The notes below the pieces were generated by a model, which was not told the origin of the DNA, did no database searches, and worked only from the letters and a program-made list of their open reading frames with translations. A stretch of DNA of 60,648 nucleotides from Bacteroidales bacterium (GTDB taxonomy: Bacteria > Bacteroidota > Bacteroidia > Bacteroidales > WCHB1-69), in NCBI GenBank assembly GCA_024685175.1, contig JAIKWD010000036.1:1-60648 (forward strand). The letters are read 5' to 3'. Every line of letters begins with the position of its first letter. The stretch's first letter is position 1. This document shows, piece after piece, positions 23,874-33,056 of the stretch. Made by a program: the position numbers and the translations under genes.

Positions 23874-25136
23874 TTATTTGATGAGCGCCATATCGGGGAT
23901 CTCCTTGTCGTAGTCGCCCTTGGCCAAACGCTCCTTGATGTCGCGGAAGGCGGCCAAGGTGCGGTTGACATCGTCCATACTGTGTGCGGCCGTCGGGATG
24001 ATGCGGAAGATGAGCATACCAGCAGGGATGACGGGATAGGTGACGATGGAACAGAAGATGTTGTAGTTCTCGCGCAAATCGACGGCGATGTTGGCGGCCT
24101 GGTTGACGCCACATCTCAAGTGCACGGGGGTGACGCACGCCTCGGCAGGGCCGATCTCGTAGCCGAGGTCGCGGAAGCCCTTCTGCAAGGTGCGGGTGAT
24201 CTCCCAAAGATGGGCTCTGAGCTTGTCGCCCTCTTCACTGCGGATGATCTCGAGACGCTTCAGACAGCCGTACACGATGGGCATCGGCAATGACTTGGCG
24301 TACATCTGCGAACGCATATTGTAACGCAAGAAGTTGATGATGGGCTTTTCGGAGGCCACAAAGCCGCCGATGATGGCCATAGACTTGGCGTATGCGCCGA
24401 TGTAGATGTCGATGTCGTCCATCACGCCGAAGTGCTCGGAGGTGCCGCGGCCGTGAGGTCCCATAACGCCGAAGCCGTGGGCGTCGTCAATGAGGATGCG
24501 GAACGGATATTTCTTCTTCAACGCCGCAATCTGGTCGAGAATGCCGAGCGCGCCGGTCATACCGAACACGCCTTCGGTGATCAACAATACGCCGCCGCCT
24601 TGCTCTTCGGCGATCTTGCAGGCGTTGCCGAGTATTCTCTCGCAGTCCTTGATGTCGTTGTGGCGGAACTTGAACTTCTTACCGATGTGCAGGCGGATGC
24701 CGTCCAACAGGCAAGCGTGCGCTTCCGCGTCGTATACGATGACATCGTGGCGGCATACCAAAGAGTCGATGGTGGAAACAATGCCCTGATAACCGAAGTT
24801 GAACTCGAAGGCGGCCTCTTTATGCTCGAAGTCGGCCAGCTCGCGTTCCAGTTGCTCGTGCAGAGCCGTCTGTCCGGTCATCATACGGCTGCCCATCGGA
24901 TAGGCCAAGCCCCAGCGGGCAGCGCCTTCGGCGTCGGCCTTGCGGATCTCGGGATGGTTGGCCAAGCCGAGGTAGTTGTTGATACTCCAACAAAGCACAT
25001 CCTTGCCGTTGAAGCGCATGTGCGGACCCAGTTCGCCTTCCAGCTTCGGGAATGCAAAATAACCGTCGATTCTTTCACGATATTGTCCGATAGGACCACC
25101 GGACGACTCTTTAAGTCTTTCAAAAATATCCTTCAT
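23874..25136 (-). CDS. Alpha-oxoamine synthase family acyltransferase, candidate cysteate fatty acyltransferase (SulA/CFAT)
   Basis: 420 residues, fold-type I PLP enzyme. DDAHGFGVMG (residues 217-226) binds the cofactor and K251 in GAYAKSM is the Schiff-base lysine. Relatives are glycine C-acetyltransferase, AON synthase and serine palmitoyltransferase. Those have GSRLxxG-type loops; here it reads AYPMGSRMMTGQT, which I recall as typical of the Bacteroidota enzymes that condense cysteate with fatty acyl thioester to make 3-ketocapnine. The nearby cysteate-synthase-like and SDR genes support this. A serine or glycine substrate cannot be excluded. It lies 26 bases downstream of a thioredoxin-like gene. 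Confidence 0.8.
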   Translation of the reverse strand: MKDIFERLKESSGGPIGQYRERIDGYFAFPKLEGELGPHMRFNGKDVLCWSINNYLGLANHPEIRKADAEGAARWGLAYPMGSRMMTGQTALHEQLERELADFEHKEAAFEFNFGYQGIVSTIDSLVCRHDVIVYDAEAHACLLDGIRLHIGKKFKFRHNDIKDCERILGNACKIAEEQGGGVLLITEGVFGMTGALGILDQIAALKKKYPFRILIDDAHGFGVMGPHGRGTSEHFGVMDDIDIYIGAYAKSMAIIGGFVASEKPIINFLRYNMRSQMYAKSLPMPIVYGCLKRLEIIRSEEGDKLRAHLWEITRTLQKGFRDLGYEIGPAEACVTPVHLRCGVNQAANIAVDLRENYNIFCSIVTYPVIPAGMLIFRIIPTAAHSMDDVNRTLAAFRDIKERLAKGDYDKEIPDMALIK

Positions 25137-25162
25137 AAAGTTGAGTGTTATGTTGTTATAAA

Positions 25163-26662
25163 TTAATTTTCTAGTTTCTTCTTGGCTGCCTCCATTCGCT
25201 CGTATTCTTCGAAGAACTGTGGTAGGTTCTGCATCTCGATGCGCTTGTTGAGGATGATTTCGTGCTTGGAGTTGAGGATGAACATCGAAGGGTTGCCCGT
25301 CTCGTAGATGCCGAAATAGTCAAGATAGTCGATGTTGCCCTTGTTGCCGCCCACATTCGTCCACGGATAGTTGTTCTCCTTCACGTATTTCTTCCACGCC
25401 TCGATGGTGTCATCGTTGCCGATGGCATACACGTCGAAGTTGCGCTTGCCGATGGTCTCGAGAGAATCGTATACCTGGAACAGGTTCCTGGATTCCTTCT
25501 TGCAGGTCTGACAGTTGGGGTCGAAGAACCAAAGTATGGTGTAGGGCTTGGTCATGCTGTACGAGGAGATCCAATGTCTGACATCGTCGCTGAGCGTGGT
25601 GTCGGGGATAATCAGCTCAGGGGCAATCTTGCCGATAAGGGTGGGCTCGATACGTTTGATACGTTTCTGGTATTTGGAGATCAGGTCTTCGTCCATCCAA
25701 TAGCACTTGCCCTTCAACTGGTTGTTGGTGGCGATATGGTAGAAGACGGCATCGTGCCCGATGACCTTGCTGGTCTCAAACTGGTAAGAGAGCCAATCGA
25801 TGCAATAATGGTACATCAAGGTGTCTTTGACTGTTTTATCTATGAACATGTCTACATACTTGTTGATGGAGTCAGAAGGCAAGTGGTAGATTAACTTGTT
25901 GAAATATTCTTTCAATTTGGGCTCAAAGGAGGGAATGTAGATGAAACGATGGTCACCCAAGTCGAAATTGTCCCAGAAATGGGTGCGATAGTATATAGCT
26001 TGAGCTTCATAGTCCATTGTTCCGTCGGCTTTCTTGATTTCGGGCACGTCGATCTGCAGATAGGATTTCTGCATTTTGGAAAAAAGGTAGTTGGGATGCG
26101 GAGCGATGATTTCGGTACGAATAAAGTTTAGCATCTCTTCGTTGATGCCCTTGAGTTTGTTCTTGTAAAACTCGGCGCTGTCTTTATTGCCGGCCTCATC
26201 GAATTGTTTGAATTTTTTGGTCCATTCATTGGCCTGCAACTGTGCGTGACTGGTTCTCTTTTGGAACTTGAGCATCTCGTTGTTCTCTGGAGAGTTCACG
26301 ATGCTGAAGTTCTCCACATTGCCGGTGGTGTCCAAGTTGTATTCAAAGAATTGATTGTTGTCAATGATGAAGTTGAGATATAGACTCTTTTTCTCAGAGA
26401 CTAAGGAGTACAAACCGTCATCGTATTTTTCAGTTCCCTTGAAGACAAATTTACCTGGAGAAACAGGAGCGACAGAGTCTTTGAGAATGAGTTTTTCGTT
26501 GTAATGAATGACTAGATAAACGAGTTTGTCCTTGGAGTTCTTGATATTGAAAACCAATTCGTGTCCTTTTTTGGGGGTAGAACTCGATTTCCCTTTTTGT
26601 GCAAAAGCATTGCCATACAAGAAGGCAAGCAGGAGAAACAATAAGGTAAAATTTCTTTTCAT
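25163..26662 (-). CDS. Exported thioredoxin-like protein (DUF4369/TlpA type), CQTC active site
   Basis: 499 residues. Signal peptide MKRNFTLLFLLLAFLYGNAFA. The N-terminal third is a DUF4369-like beta domain, the middle a long helical region, and the C-terminal 130 residues a thioredoxin fold with FFDPNCQTCKKES as the redox CxxC and GNPSMFILN carrying the cis-Pro. Likely a periplasmic disulfide or thiol oxidoreductase. It starts three bases after the similarly built protein upstream, so the pair arose by duplication or is functionally linked. Confidence 0.85.
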   Translation of the reverse strand: MKRNFTLLFLLLAFLYGNAFAQKGKSSSTPKKGHELVFNIKNSKDKLVYLVIHYNEKLILKDSVAPVSPGKFVFKGTEKYDDGLYSLVSEKKSLYLNFIIDNNQFFEYNLDTTGNVENFSIVNSPENNEMLKFQKRTSHAQLQANEWTKKFKQFDEAGNKDSAEFYKNKLKGINEEMLNFIRTEIIAPHPNYLFSKMQKSYLQIDVPEIKKADGTMDYEAQAIYYRTHFWDNFDLGDHRFIYIPSFEPKLKEYFNKLIYHLPSDSINKYVDMFIDKTVKDTLMYHYCIDWLSYQFETSKVIGHDAVFYHIATNNQLKGKCYWMDEDLISKYQKRIKRIEPTLIGKIAPELIIPDTTLSDDVRHWISSYSMTKPYTILWFFDPNCQTCKKESRNLFQVYDSLETIGKRNFDVYAIGNDDTIEAWKKYVKENNYPWTNVGGNKGNIDYLDYFGIYETGNPSMFILNSKHEIILNKRIEMQNLPQFFEEYERMEAAKKKLEN

Positions 26663-26665
26663 AGA

Positions 26666-28003
26666 TTAATTATTTTCAAAGAATTTTTGCAACTCAGATA
26701 ACGTAATTTGTCGGGCTATTATTGTATGATACATGGAATTGTCAATCAACAAAATGACGGGTGTGGTCACAATGTCGAAATACTCTATAAAGTCAATGTT
26801 CTGTTCCCCTCGCGAGGTGCTCAGGTTAATCCAATCCCAAAGGTTGTGCTCGTCGGAAAACTTCTTCCAACGCTCGTAGTCGTCGTTGACTTCCACGGCG
26901 AAGACCTCAAAGTCGTATTCCTCAGCATGGTCGACGTACATCTGATGCAGTTGAGGGGTCATCTCTTGGCAGTGGTCGCAGTCAGGGTCCCAGAACCAGA
27001 GCACCGTGTATTTCGTTTTGATGTCGTTGGTGGAGTGTGGGTCTCCATCGAGGTCATGAGAGATAAGCTCGGGAATTCTGGCACCGGAAATCACCTTGCG
27101 CAGAGATTCGATTTTGCGTTTGGTGGATCCTTCGCGCCCTTCGGGAATCCAATCATGGTCGTAGTTGTCGTATAGATAGACCAATATGGGGTCCAAAACA
27201 GGGTCATGGATGTCGGCCATGGTGAAGAAATGGTTGAGGAAGAAGTTCCTGACGATAGGATTGGTACAGCGTTTCAAGATGTAATCCATGGAAGCCATTA
27301 TCGTGTCGGCGTCGTCTTCACGTTTAACCCAATGATCCAAGGCGTTGAAGATGATAAGCGGGGAGTGCAGCAGACGAGGCTCGGAGAAGTCCATGTCGTC
27401 GATCATCTGCATAATCTTGGCGTGGGCCTCATCTTTGGTGCGGTTGGCCATCTGCAATGTGCCATACGCAGCCGTGACATATTTACCCACGAATCCTTCA
27501 GGGGACATGTCGCGATATTCTTTGCATATCGGACGGATGTCTGGCGTGAAAACGGTCATGAGACGATCTCTGAAGGAGTAGAGGAGTGCATTTTCGGGCG
27601 AGCCTTCAATGTTAATGTCGTCGATGATGTATCCTATGGTAGAATCAAGATGTTGGGAATGATGAATGACAAACTTGGCTTCTTGGTTGATGATAAATTC
27701 ACCGATGATGTTGGTGTAGGAATGTGTGGAGTCGAAGTAGGCTAGTAAATAGACGCCGCAGGGTACTTCGCACTTGGATTTCTTGAAGACAGCCGTGCCT
27801 TTTTTCACCACGGCACTGTCTAAGAGATAGTATTCGCTGCCATTGAACCCTTGGATAAACAATTTCTGTAGATCTTCTTGGGTCGTGGTGACTTTTATGT
27901 TATACTTTTTCACCACAGGTGTGCCGTCGGAGGCGGTGGCCTGCGCCTGCGCAAAGCCGATGCCGAAAAACAACAGGAATATGATGAAAGGGATCTTTTT
28001 CAT
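26666..28003 (-). CDS. Exported thioredoxin-like protein (DUF4369/TlpA type), CDHC active site
   Basis: 445 residues. Signal peptide MKKIPFIIFLLFFGIGFAQA. Same layout as the next gene: beta-rich N-terminal domain, helical middle, C-terminal thioredoxin fold with FWDPDCDHCQEMTP and TTPVILLID. The active-site dipeptide differs (DH versus QT), which changes redox potential in this fold, so the two paralogues may have distinct jobs. Fourteen bases downstream of the phosphoglucosamine-mutase-like gene. Confidence 0.85.
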   Translation of the reverse strand: MKKIPFIIFLLFFGIGFAQAQATASDGTPVVKKYNIKVTTTQEDLQKLFIQGFNGSEYYLLDSAVVKKGTAVFKKSKCEVPCGVYLLAYFDSTHSYTNIIGEFIINQEAKFVIHHSQHLDSTIGYIIDDINIEGSPENALLYSFRDRLMTVFTPDIRPICKEYRDMSPEGFVGKYVTAAYGTLQMANRTKDEAHAKIMQMIDDMDFSEPRLLHSPLIIFNALDHWVKREDDADTIMASMDYILKRCTNPIVRNFFLNHFFTMADIHDPVLDPILVYLYDNYDHDWIPEGREGSTKRKIESLRKVISGARIPELISHDLDGDPHSTNDIKTKYTVLWFWDPDCDHCQEMTPQLHQMYVDHAEEYDFEVFAVEVNDDYERWKKFSDEHNLWDWINLSTSRGEQNIDFIEYFDIVTTPVILLIDNSMYHTIIARQITLSELQKFFENN

Positions 28004-28017
28004 TGTAAAGATTAAGC

Positions 28018-29409
28018 TCAGTGGTTAATCATTTCCTTGATGTCCATCATGATCTTTTTGGCAATGTTGTCGGCCATACTTTCTGTCATGGCCTCAGCAT
28101 AGATGCGCAGGATGGGCTCGGTGTTGGAAGAACGAACATGTACCCAGCTGTCGGCGAAGTCGATTTTTACGCCATCGGCGCGGTTGACCTCGTATTGGGC
28201 ATATTTCTCGGCGATATTGTTCAGCAACTCGGGGATGTCGATTTTTTCGCCAAGATCTATTTTATTTTTGGAAATGCAATAATCAGGATAGGAGGAGCGA
28301 AGCTCTACACAGTCTTTCTTGCAGGTGGCTAGATAGGAAAGGAAGAGGGCAATGCCCACGAGGGCGTCGCGGCCGTAATGCAACTCGGGATAGATGACGC
28401 CGCCGTTGCCTTCGCCGCCGATAATGGCGTTGGTCTCCTTCATCATCTCCACCACGTTGACTTCGCCCACGGCGGAGGCGTGGTATTCTACGCCATATTT
28501 GCCGCTGATGTCGCGCAATGCACGCGTGGATGAAAGGTTGGAAACGGTGTTTCCGGGCGTGTTTTGCAGGATGTAATCGGCCACGGCCACAAGTGTGTAC
28601 TCTTCGCCGAACATCTCGCCGTCGGGCTTGATGATGGCCAGTCTGTCCACATCAGGGTCAACAACGAATCCCATGTCGTAACTCCCGTTGCGTATGGCTT
28701 CCGAGATGCCATATAGATTTTCGGGAATGGGCTCCGGGTTGTGGGCAAATACGCCGTTGGCTTCGCCGTTGAGCACCGTGACCTTGCGCACGCCCAACTG
28801 CTCGAGCAGCGGCGGCAAGGCCAGCGCACCCGTGGAGTTGACCGTGTCGAGGATGACGGAGAAGTCGGCCTCGCTGATGGCCTTGATATTGACCAAGGGC
28901 AGACGTAGGATGGCGTCGATATGATCTTGAATGGCATTGCCGTAAGCCGTGTACTTGCCCAAGGCGTTCACTTCGGCATAGTTGAAGTCACGTCTCTCGG
29001 CTATCTCTTGCAGCAGCCTGCCATCGGCGCCGGAGAGGAACTCGCCCTTGGCGTTGAGCAACTTGAGCGCATTCCAATGCATCGGGTTGTGCGAAGCCGT
29101 GATGATGACACCGCCGTCGGCGTGGTGGTGTGTGACGGCCATCTCGGTGGTCGGCGTGGTGGAGAGTCCGGTGTCAATGACGTCGACACCCATTCCTTGC
29201 AGGGCGCCGCATACCAGCCGACTTACCATATCGCCCGATACACGTGCATCGCGACCCACCACAACGGTGAGCTTCTTGCCCGGGGCCTCCCGAGTCAAGA
29301 AGGCGGCGAAAGCCGAAGTCAATTCGATGATGTCAATAGGCGTAAGGTTATCGCCCACAGTGCCTCCTATGGTGCCTCTGATACCTGAAATAGATTTGAT
29401 GAGTGACAT
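28018..29409 (-). CDS. glmM: Phosphoglucosamine mutase-like phosphohexomutase
   Basis: 463 residues from MSLIKSISGIRGTIGG. Alpha-D-phosphohexomutase with all four domains: phosphoserine loop TASHNPMHWN (S106), metal loop DPDVDRLAI, sugar loop GGEGNGGVIYP and C-terminal phosphate loop VRSSNTEPILRIY. GlmM interconverts glucosamine-6-P and -1-P for peptidoglycan; the SISGIRGTIGG start is usual for the enzyme annotated GlmM in Bacteroidales, but phosphomannomutase is possible. The open frame extends to 29502 but the promoter at 29447-29477 lies inside that extension, so the start at 29409 is chosen. Heads a five-gene operon. Confidence 0.87.
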   Translation of the reverse strand: MSLIKSISGIRGTIGGTVGDNLTPIDIIELTSAFAAFLTREAPGKKLTVVVGRDARVSGDMVSRLVCGALQGMGVDVIDTGLSTTPTTEMAVTHHHADGGVIITASHNPMHWNALKLLNAKGEFLSGADGRLLQEIAERRDFNYAEVNALGKYTAYGNAIQDHIDAILRLPLVNIKAISEADFSVILDTVNSTGALALPPLLEQLGVRKVTVLNGEANGVFAHNPEPIPENLYGISEAIRNGSYDMGFVVDPDVDRLAIIKPDGEMFGEEYTLVAVADYILQNTPGNTVSNLSSTRALRDISGKYGVEYHASAVGEVNVVEMMKETNAIIGGEGNGGVIYPELHYGRDALVGIALFLSYLATCKKDCVELRSSYPDYCISKNKIDLGEKIDIPELLNNIAEKYAQYEVNRADGVKIDFADSWVHVRSSNTEPILRIYAEAMTESMADNIAKKIMMDIKEMINH

Positions 29410-29446
29410 ATAATGGTTTGTGTTTTTATTCCTTTTTTCGAAGGTG

Positions 29447-29477
29447 CAAAAGTACAAAATTTGTGGTATGATTTCAA
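29447..29477 (-). promoter_or_regulatory. Promoter of the glmM-like operon
   Basis: On the minus strand TTG (29477-29475), 20 bases, then TACTTTTG (29454-29447): full match to the Bacteroidota -33/-7 pattern, 38 bases ahead of the ATG at 29409. Confidence 0.7.
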
Positions 29478-29543
29478 TCCCTTTCCAGCGGTTTTCATAC
29501 AACTTTTTATAGACCTGAAAAAAGACCTTGATGTTTAAAATAG

Positions 29544-29551
29544 TATCTTTG
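29544..29551 (+). promoter_or_regulatory. -7 box (TATCTTTG) of the GH20 gene
   Basis: TATCTTTG 19 bases before the ATG at 29571; no well-spaced -33 element. Confidence 0.5.
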
Positions 29552-29570
29552 TAGCCTAATTCTAATCAAT

Positions 29571-32105
29571 ATGAAATCCATTTTGAAGATATCCTTTTCA
29601 ATGCTGGCCCTTTTCTGCCTGGCATCCTTCTCCTCGGCCCAGAATACGGGCATTATCCCCACCCCGCAGAAAGTGGAAATGACGCAAGGACAATACGTTT
29701 GCGAGAGTGCCGACAAGATGAATGTCATAGCCGGAATTGTCCCTTCGTTGCCCATTGAGGTCAACGCCGACCAAGGATATGTGATTGAGGTGAAACCCGA
29801 CTTTATCCTCATACAAGCCACGACGGAAGTGGGACTGTTTTACGGCCGCCAGAGTGTCAAGCAACTCGCCGACCATTTCGCCGACGAGAACGGCCGCATC
29901 GTCATCCCGGCTATGCACATAGTCGACTATCCCGCACTGAAATACCGCGGATGGATGGACGACATCAGTCGCGGGCCGATTGTGAACATGGCGTTTCTGA
30001 AACGGATGATTTCCACCATGGCCGAATACAAGATGAACTTCTTCAATCTCTATACCGAGCATGTTTTCAAACTGGAAGACTACTATGACATTGCCCCATC
30101 GGACGGGCTTACCGCTGAGGAAATCAAGGAGTTGGAAGAGTTTGCCGCCCAGTATCATATTGAATTTTTTGGCAACCAGCAGTGTCTGGCGCACGCTGAG
30201 AAGACGCTGCGCATTCCCTATTATCAAGAGATGGCGGACACCAAGGCGAACTGGAATCCGGAAAAGTCGAAGGACTTTCTGAAATATGAACTGGAAACGG
30301 TCGCGAAGGCGTACAGTTCACCGTTTTTCAATATCAATTGTGACGAAACCGAGGCTCTGGGCAGTGGCAAAGCCCACGACTATGTGACCCAACACGGCGC
30401 TTCGCAGGTGTATGCCGACCACATCCGTTGGGTATATGATGTGCTGAAACCTCTCGGCAAGCGGGTGATGATGTGGGGCGATATTGCTGCGAAAGATTCC
30501 GCTATCACGGCCCAGTTGCCCAAAGACATGCTGATGATTGTGTGGGCGTATTCGCCGCTGGACAGTTATGCGAGTATGATAGAACCCTTTAAGAAACAAG
30601 GACTTGAGTTTATGGTGGCCCCGGGCATGAGCATGTGGGGCTCGGTATTTCCGAGTTATGATCTCTACACCAAAAACATTGCCAATTTGGTGCGCGACGG
30701 TTACCAACATGGTGCGTTGGGCGTGATGAATACCGCTTGGGACGACTCCGGCGAATCGCTTGTCAACAGTGCTTGGCACGGCATGTGCTGGGCGGCGGAG
30801 ATGGCGTGGAATCCTCTTGAGTTCACGGAACCGAAAGCCGCCGACCAGGAAAGGAATCTGCGATTGAAGGTTTTCAATACGCTGTTTGAAGAGCGTTTCG
30901 CTGCCCCCACCGACCATTTTCAACTGATGCGGGATTTGGAGCATGTGAATGTGCCAAATTTCTTTAACAGTGGCGCTTTGTACGAAAGCATTTGGGATTT
31001 CTATCCGACGAAAGTCAGTGAGGAAAATTTCCGCGAGAACCTTCGCGCTTACGATCTGATTGGGCGCGAAATGGACCAGTACGAATATAAGGGTCAGACC
31101 GATGTGCCTCAGTTTTCAGCTCCGATGCGCATTGCCCATTATGTGGCATGGCACCAGCTGGCAGTGGCCAAACGCAACATACTCCGCCATGAGATTTATC
31201 AGTATCTGAAAGGGAATCAGTCTTATACCAAGGGCTTGATTGAGAATGAGATACGAGATGAAATAGAATTGCTGCATGTGGTTAAGCGGTTGTATTTGAG
31301 TTTGTGGGATGAGGAAAACCGTCCGTATAGCCGTGACATTGTGGAGAAACGCTACGATAAAGTGGCGCAAGAGTTGCTCAACATTCCCTATCACGTCCAC
31401 ATAACCTATGAAACCAACGAAGCGGGCGAGACCGTGGTCAGTATGCAGACCCTCTATGATGACGTGGACATCTACTACACCCTTGACGGTCGCAAGCCAC
31501 AGGTGGGCGAGAACCGTTACACAGCTCCTTTTGTGCTTCCACATTCGGCCACCATCCGTGCGATGACACGCAATGCGATGAACGAAGATGTAATCACTGA
31601 ACGCTATGTGCTCATTCATAAAGGGTTGGGTAAGATTTCCAAATTGAACAGCAAGTACTCCAATTATCGTCCGGAATATGCTGCCTCGGGCGAAAAGGCT
31701 CTTGCCGACGGTTTACTTGGCGGCGAATCGTACGCCGACGGCAACTGGCAAGGCTATTGGGGTAATGACATCGATGTGGAGTTCGACTTTGGCAAGAAGA
31801 CGGCTCTGCATACGCTCAAGATCCGCTTTCTGCAGAACATACACGACTGGATTATGGCGCCCAATACGGTGGAGGTCTACGTGTCCAAGGATGGTCGCGA
31901 TTACACACTGGCTAAAACAGTGCATTTGAGCGATGTGGATTACAACATCCCCGAACAGGATATTAGATCGTTACATACGACAGATCTTGCCTTGAAGGCC
32001 CGGTTCGTCCGCGTGGTGGTTAAGAACGCCGGTCCGCTGCCCGAGTGGCACATCTCCAAAGGCCAACCCTCGTACCTGTTCTGCGATGAAATAATTTGGG
32101 ACTAA
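29571..32105 (+). CDS. GH20 beta-N-acetylhexosaminidase
   Basis: 844 residues. Signal peptide ending ASFSSA|QNT. Residues 25-140 are the GH20b domain (IIPTPQKVEM...GLFYGRQSVKQL), then the TIM barrel from DYPALKYRGWMDDISRG. The catalytic acid pair is D258-E259 (NINCDETEAL), which replaces the more common GGDE context. Residues about 615-685 resemble the chitobiase C-terminal domain (DVDIYYTLDGRKP) and the last 150 residues an F5/8-type carbohydrate-binding domain. Removes terminal GlcNAc or GalNAc from glycans in the periplasm or at the surface; with the PNGase-like enzyme it suggests glycoprotein use. Confidence 0.9.
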   Translation: MKSILKISFSMLALFCLASFSSAQNTGIIPTPQKVEMTQGQYVCESADKMNVIAGIVPSLPIEVNADQGYVIEVKPDFILIQATTEVGLFYGRQSVKQLADHFADENGRIVIPAMHIVDYPALKYRGWMDDISRGPIVNMAFLKRMISTMAEYKMNFFNLYTEHVFKLEDYYDIAPSDGLTAEEIKELEEFAAQYHIEFFGNQQCLAHAEKTLRIPYYQEMADTKANWNPEKSKDFLKYELETVAKAYSSPFFNINCDETEALGSGKAHDYVTQHGASQVYADHIRWVYDVLKPLGKRVMMWGDIAAKDSAITAQLPKDMLMIVWAYSPLDSYASMIEPFKKQGLEFMVAPGMSMWGSVFPSYDLYTKNIANLVRDGYQHGALGVMNTAWDDSGESLVNSAWHGMCWAAEMAWNPLEFTEPKAADQERNLRLKVFNTLFEERFAAPTDHFQLMRDLEHVNVPNFFNSGALYESIWDFYPTKVSEENFRENLRAYDLIGREMDQYEYKGQTDVPQFSAPMRIAHYVAWHQLAVAKRNILRHEIYQYLKGNQSYTKGLIENEIRDEIELLHVVKRLYLSLWDEENRPYSRDIVEKRYDKVAQELLNIPYHVHITYETNEAGETVVSMQTLYDDVDIYYTLDGRKPQVGENRYTAPFVLPHSATIRAMTRNAMNEDVITERYVLIHKGLGKISKLNSKYSNYRPEYAASGEKALADGLLGGESYADGNWQGYWGNDIDVEFDFGKKTALHTLKIRFLQNIHDWIMAPNTVEVYVSKDGRDYTLAKTVHLSDVDYNIPEQDIRSLHTTDLALKARFVRVVVKNAGPLPEWHISKGQPSYLFCDEIIWD

Positions 32106-32120
32106 AGCCTTGCGGCTTTT
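32104..32120 (+). terminator. Weak terminator after the GH20 gene
   Basis: AAAGCC, TTGC, GGCTTT then one more T: a six-pair stem starting in the stop codon. Short U-tract, so tentative. Confidence 0.4.
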
Positions 32121-32205
32121 AGCCGATAGCAGTTAGCAGATAGCAATTTGTGGTTTTTACATCCTACGTCTCACATCTCACATCTCAAATCTTCCGTCTT
32201 TTTAC

Positions 32206-32213
32206 TATTTTTG
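32206..32213 (+). promoter_or_regulatory. -7 box (TATTTTTG) of the FISUMP gene
   Basis: TATTTTTG 20 bases before the ATG at 32234 and inside the longer frame that begins at 32150, so the shorter start is used. Confidence 0.5.
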
Positions 32214-32233
32214 CACGCTATTTTAATTTGATT

Positions 32234-32971
32234 ATGAAAAAGATTCTGGCTATCATATTGATTTCTGCGCTTGTCGTGTCGCTTTATGCACAGCAGGATT
32301 GCGGTGTCGTCAAGGACTATGACGGTAACGAGTATCGCACCGTGTTGGTGGGCTCGCAGTGTTGGATGGGGAGCAATCTGCGCGTGACACACTATGCTGA
32401 CGGTACGCCGTTGGCGTTTGGTTTTGCTGTTGACAGCACGAGCCGTACCTATTGCTATCCCGATGGCGATGCGGCCAACGCGGCTCGTTACGGTCTGCTC
32501 TACAGTTGGTACACTGCTCTGAACGGGGCCCGTCCCACCGAAGCCGTGCCCAGCGGCTTGCAAGGCATCTGCCCCGAAGGGTGGCACCTGCCCTCTAACT
32601 TCGAGTGGATGGGACTGGAGGACTATTTGGGCTACAACGGCGACCACAAGTGCGGCACCGACGTCAACAACGTGGCCAAATCGATGGCTTCGCGCGAGGG
32701 CTGGTACCTCGACGTGATGACGACCGCCCCCGAGTGCTCCGTGATGGACGCAAAATCGCCCAACAACAGCTCCGGTCTCGACATCGTGCCCGCCGGCAGC
32801 TACTGGAACAGCTTCTATGGCTTCGGCACCAATACGGGTTTCTGGACCGCCTCCGACGGCAGCGACGTGACCTCGCCCATTCACTATCTCGTCAATACCA
32901 ATGCCACTGTGGAAATCAACTGCACCCCGAAAGAAGCGATGTACTCCGTACGGTGTATAATGAACCAATGA
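32234..32971 (+). CDS. FISUMP-domain secreted protein
   Basis: 245 residues. Signal peptide MKKILAIILISALVVSLYA, then VKDYDGNEYRTVLVGSQCWMGSNLRVTHY, the hallmark of the Fibrobacter succinogenes major paralogous domain, which continues with GLLYSWYTALNG, GICPEGWHLPSNFEW and the final MYSVRCIMNQ. The domain has a C-type-lectin-like (FGE-sulfatase-like) look; function unknown, likely surface or periplasmic. The last codons (Met-Asn-Gln, stop) are part of a repeated intergenic element also found at 4951. Confidence 0.87.
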   Translation: MKKILAIILISALVVSLYAQQDCGVVKDYDGNEYRTVLVGSQCWMGSNLRVTHYADGTPLAFGFAVDSTSRTYCYPDGDAANAARYGLLYSWYTALNGARPTEAVPSGLQGICPEGWHLPSNFEWMGLEDYLGYNGDHKCGTDVNNVAKSMASREGWYLDVMTTAPECSVMDAKSPNNSSGLDIVPAGSYWNSFYGFGTNTGFWTASDGSDVTSPIHYLVNTNATVEINCTPKEAMYSVRCIMNQ

Positions 32972-33042
32972 ACCTCCGCCGCGAAACGGCGGAAATCCAA
33001 GATCCAAAATTCAAAATTCAAAAACCAAAATTCCTAATTCCT
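32960..33042. repeat. Mosaic intergenic repeat, copy 2
   Basis: ATGAACCAATGAACC, then a perfect hairpin CCGCCG-CGAAA-CGGCGG (32976-32992), ATCCAAAATTCAAAATTCAA (from 33002) and ATTCCTAATTCCT (33030-33042). Same word order as 4951-5046. It starts inside the 3' end of the FISUMP gene. Confidence 0.65.
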
Positions 33043-33056
33043 CATTTCTCCTAACT

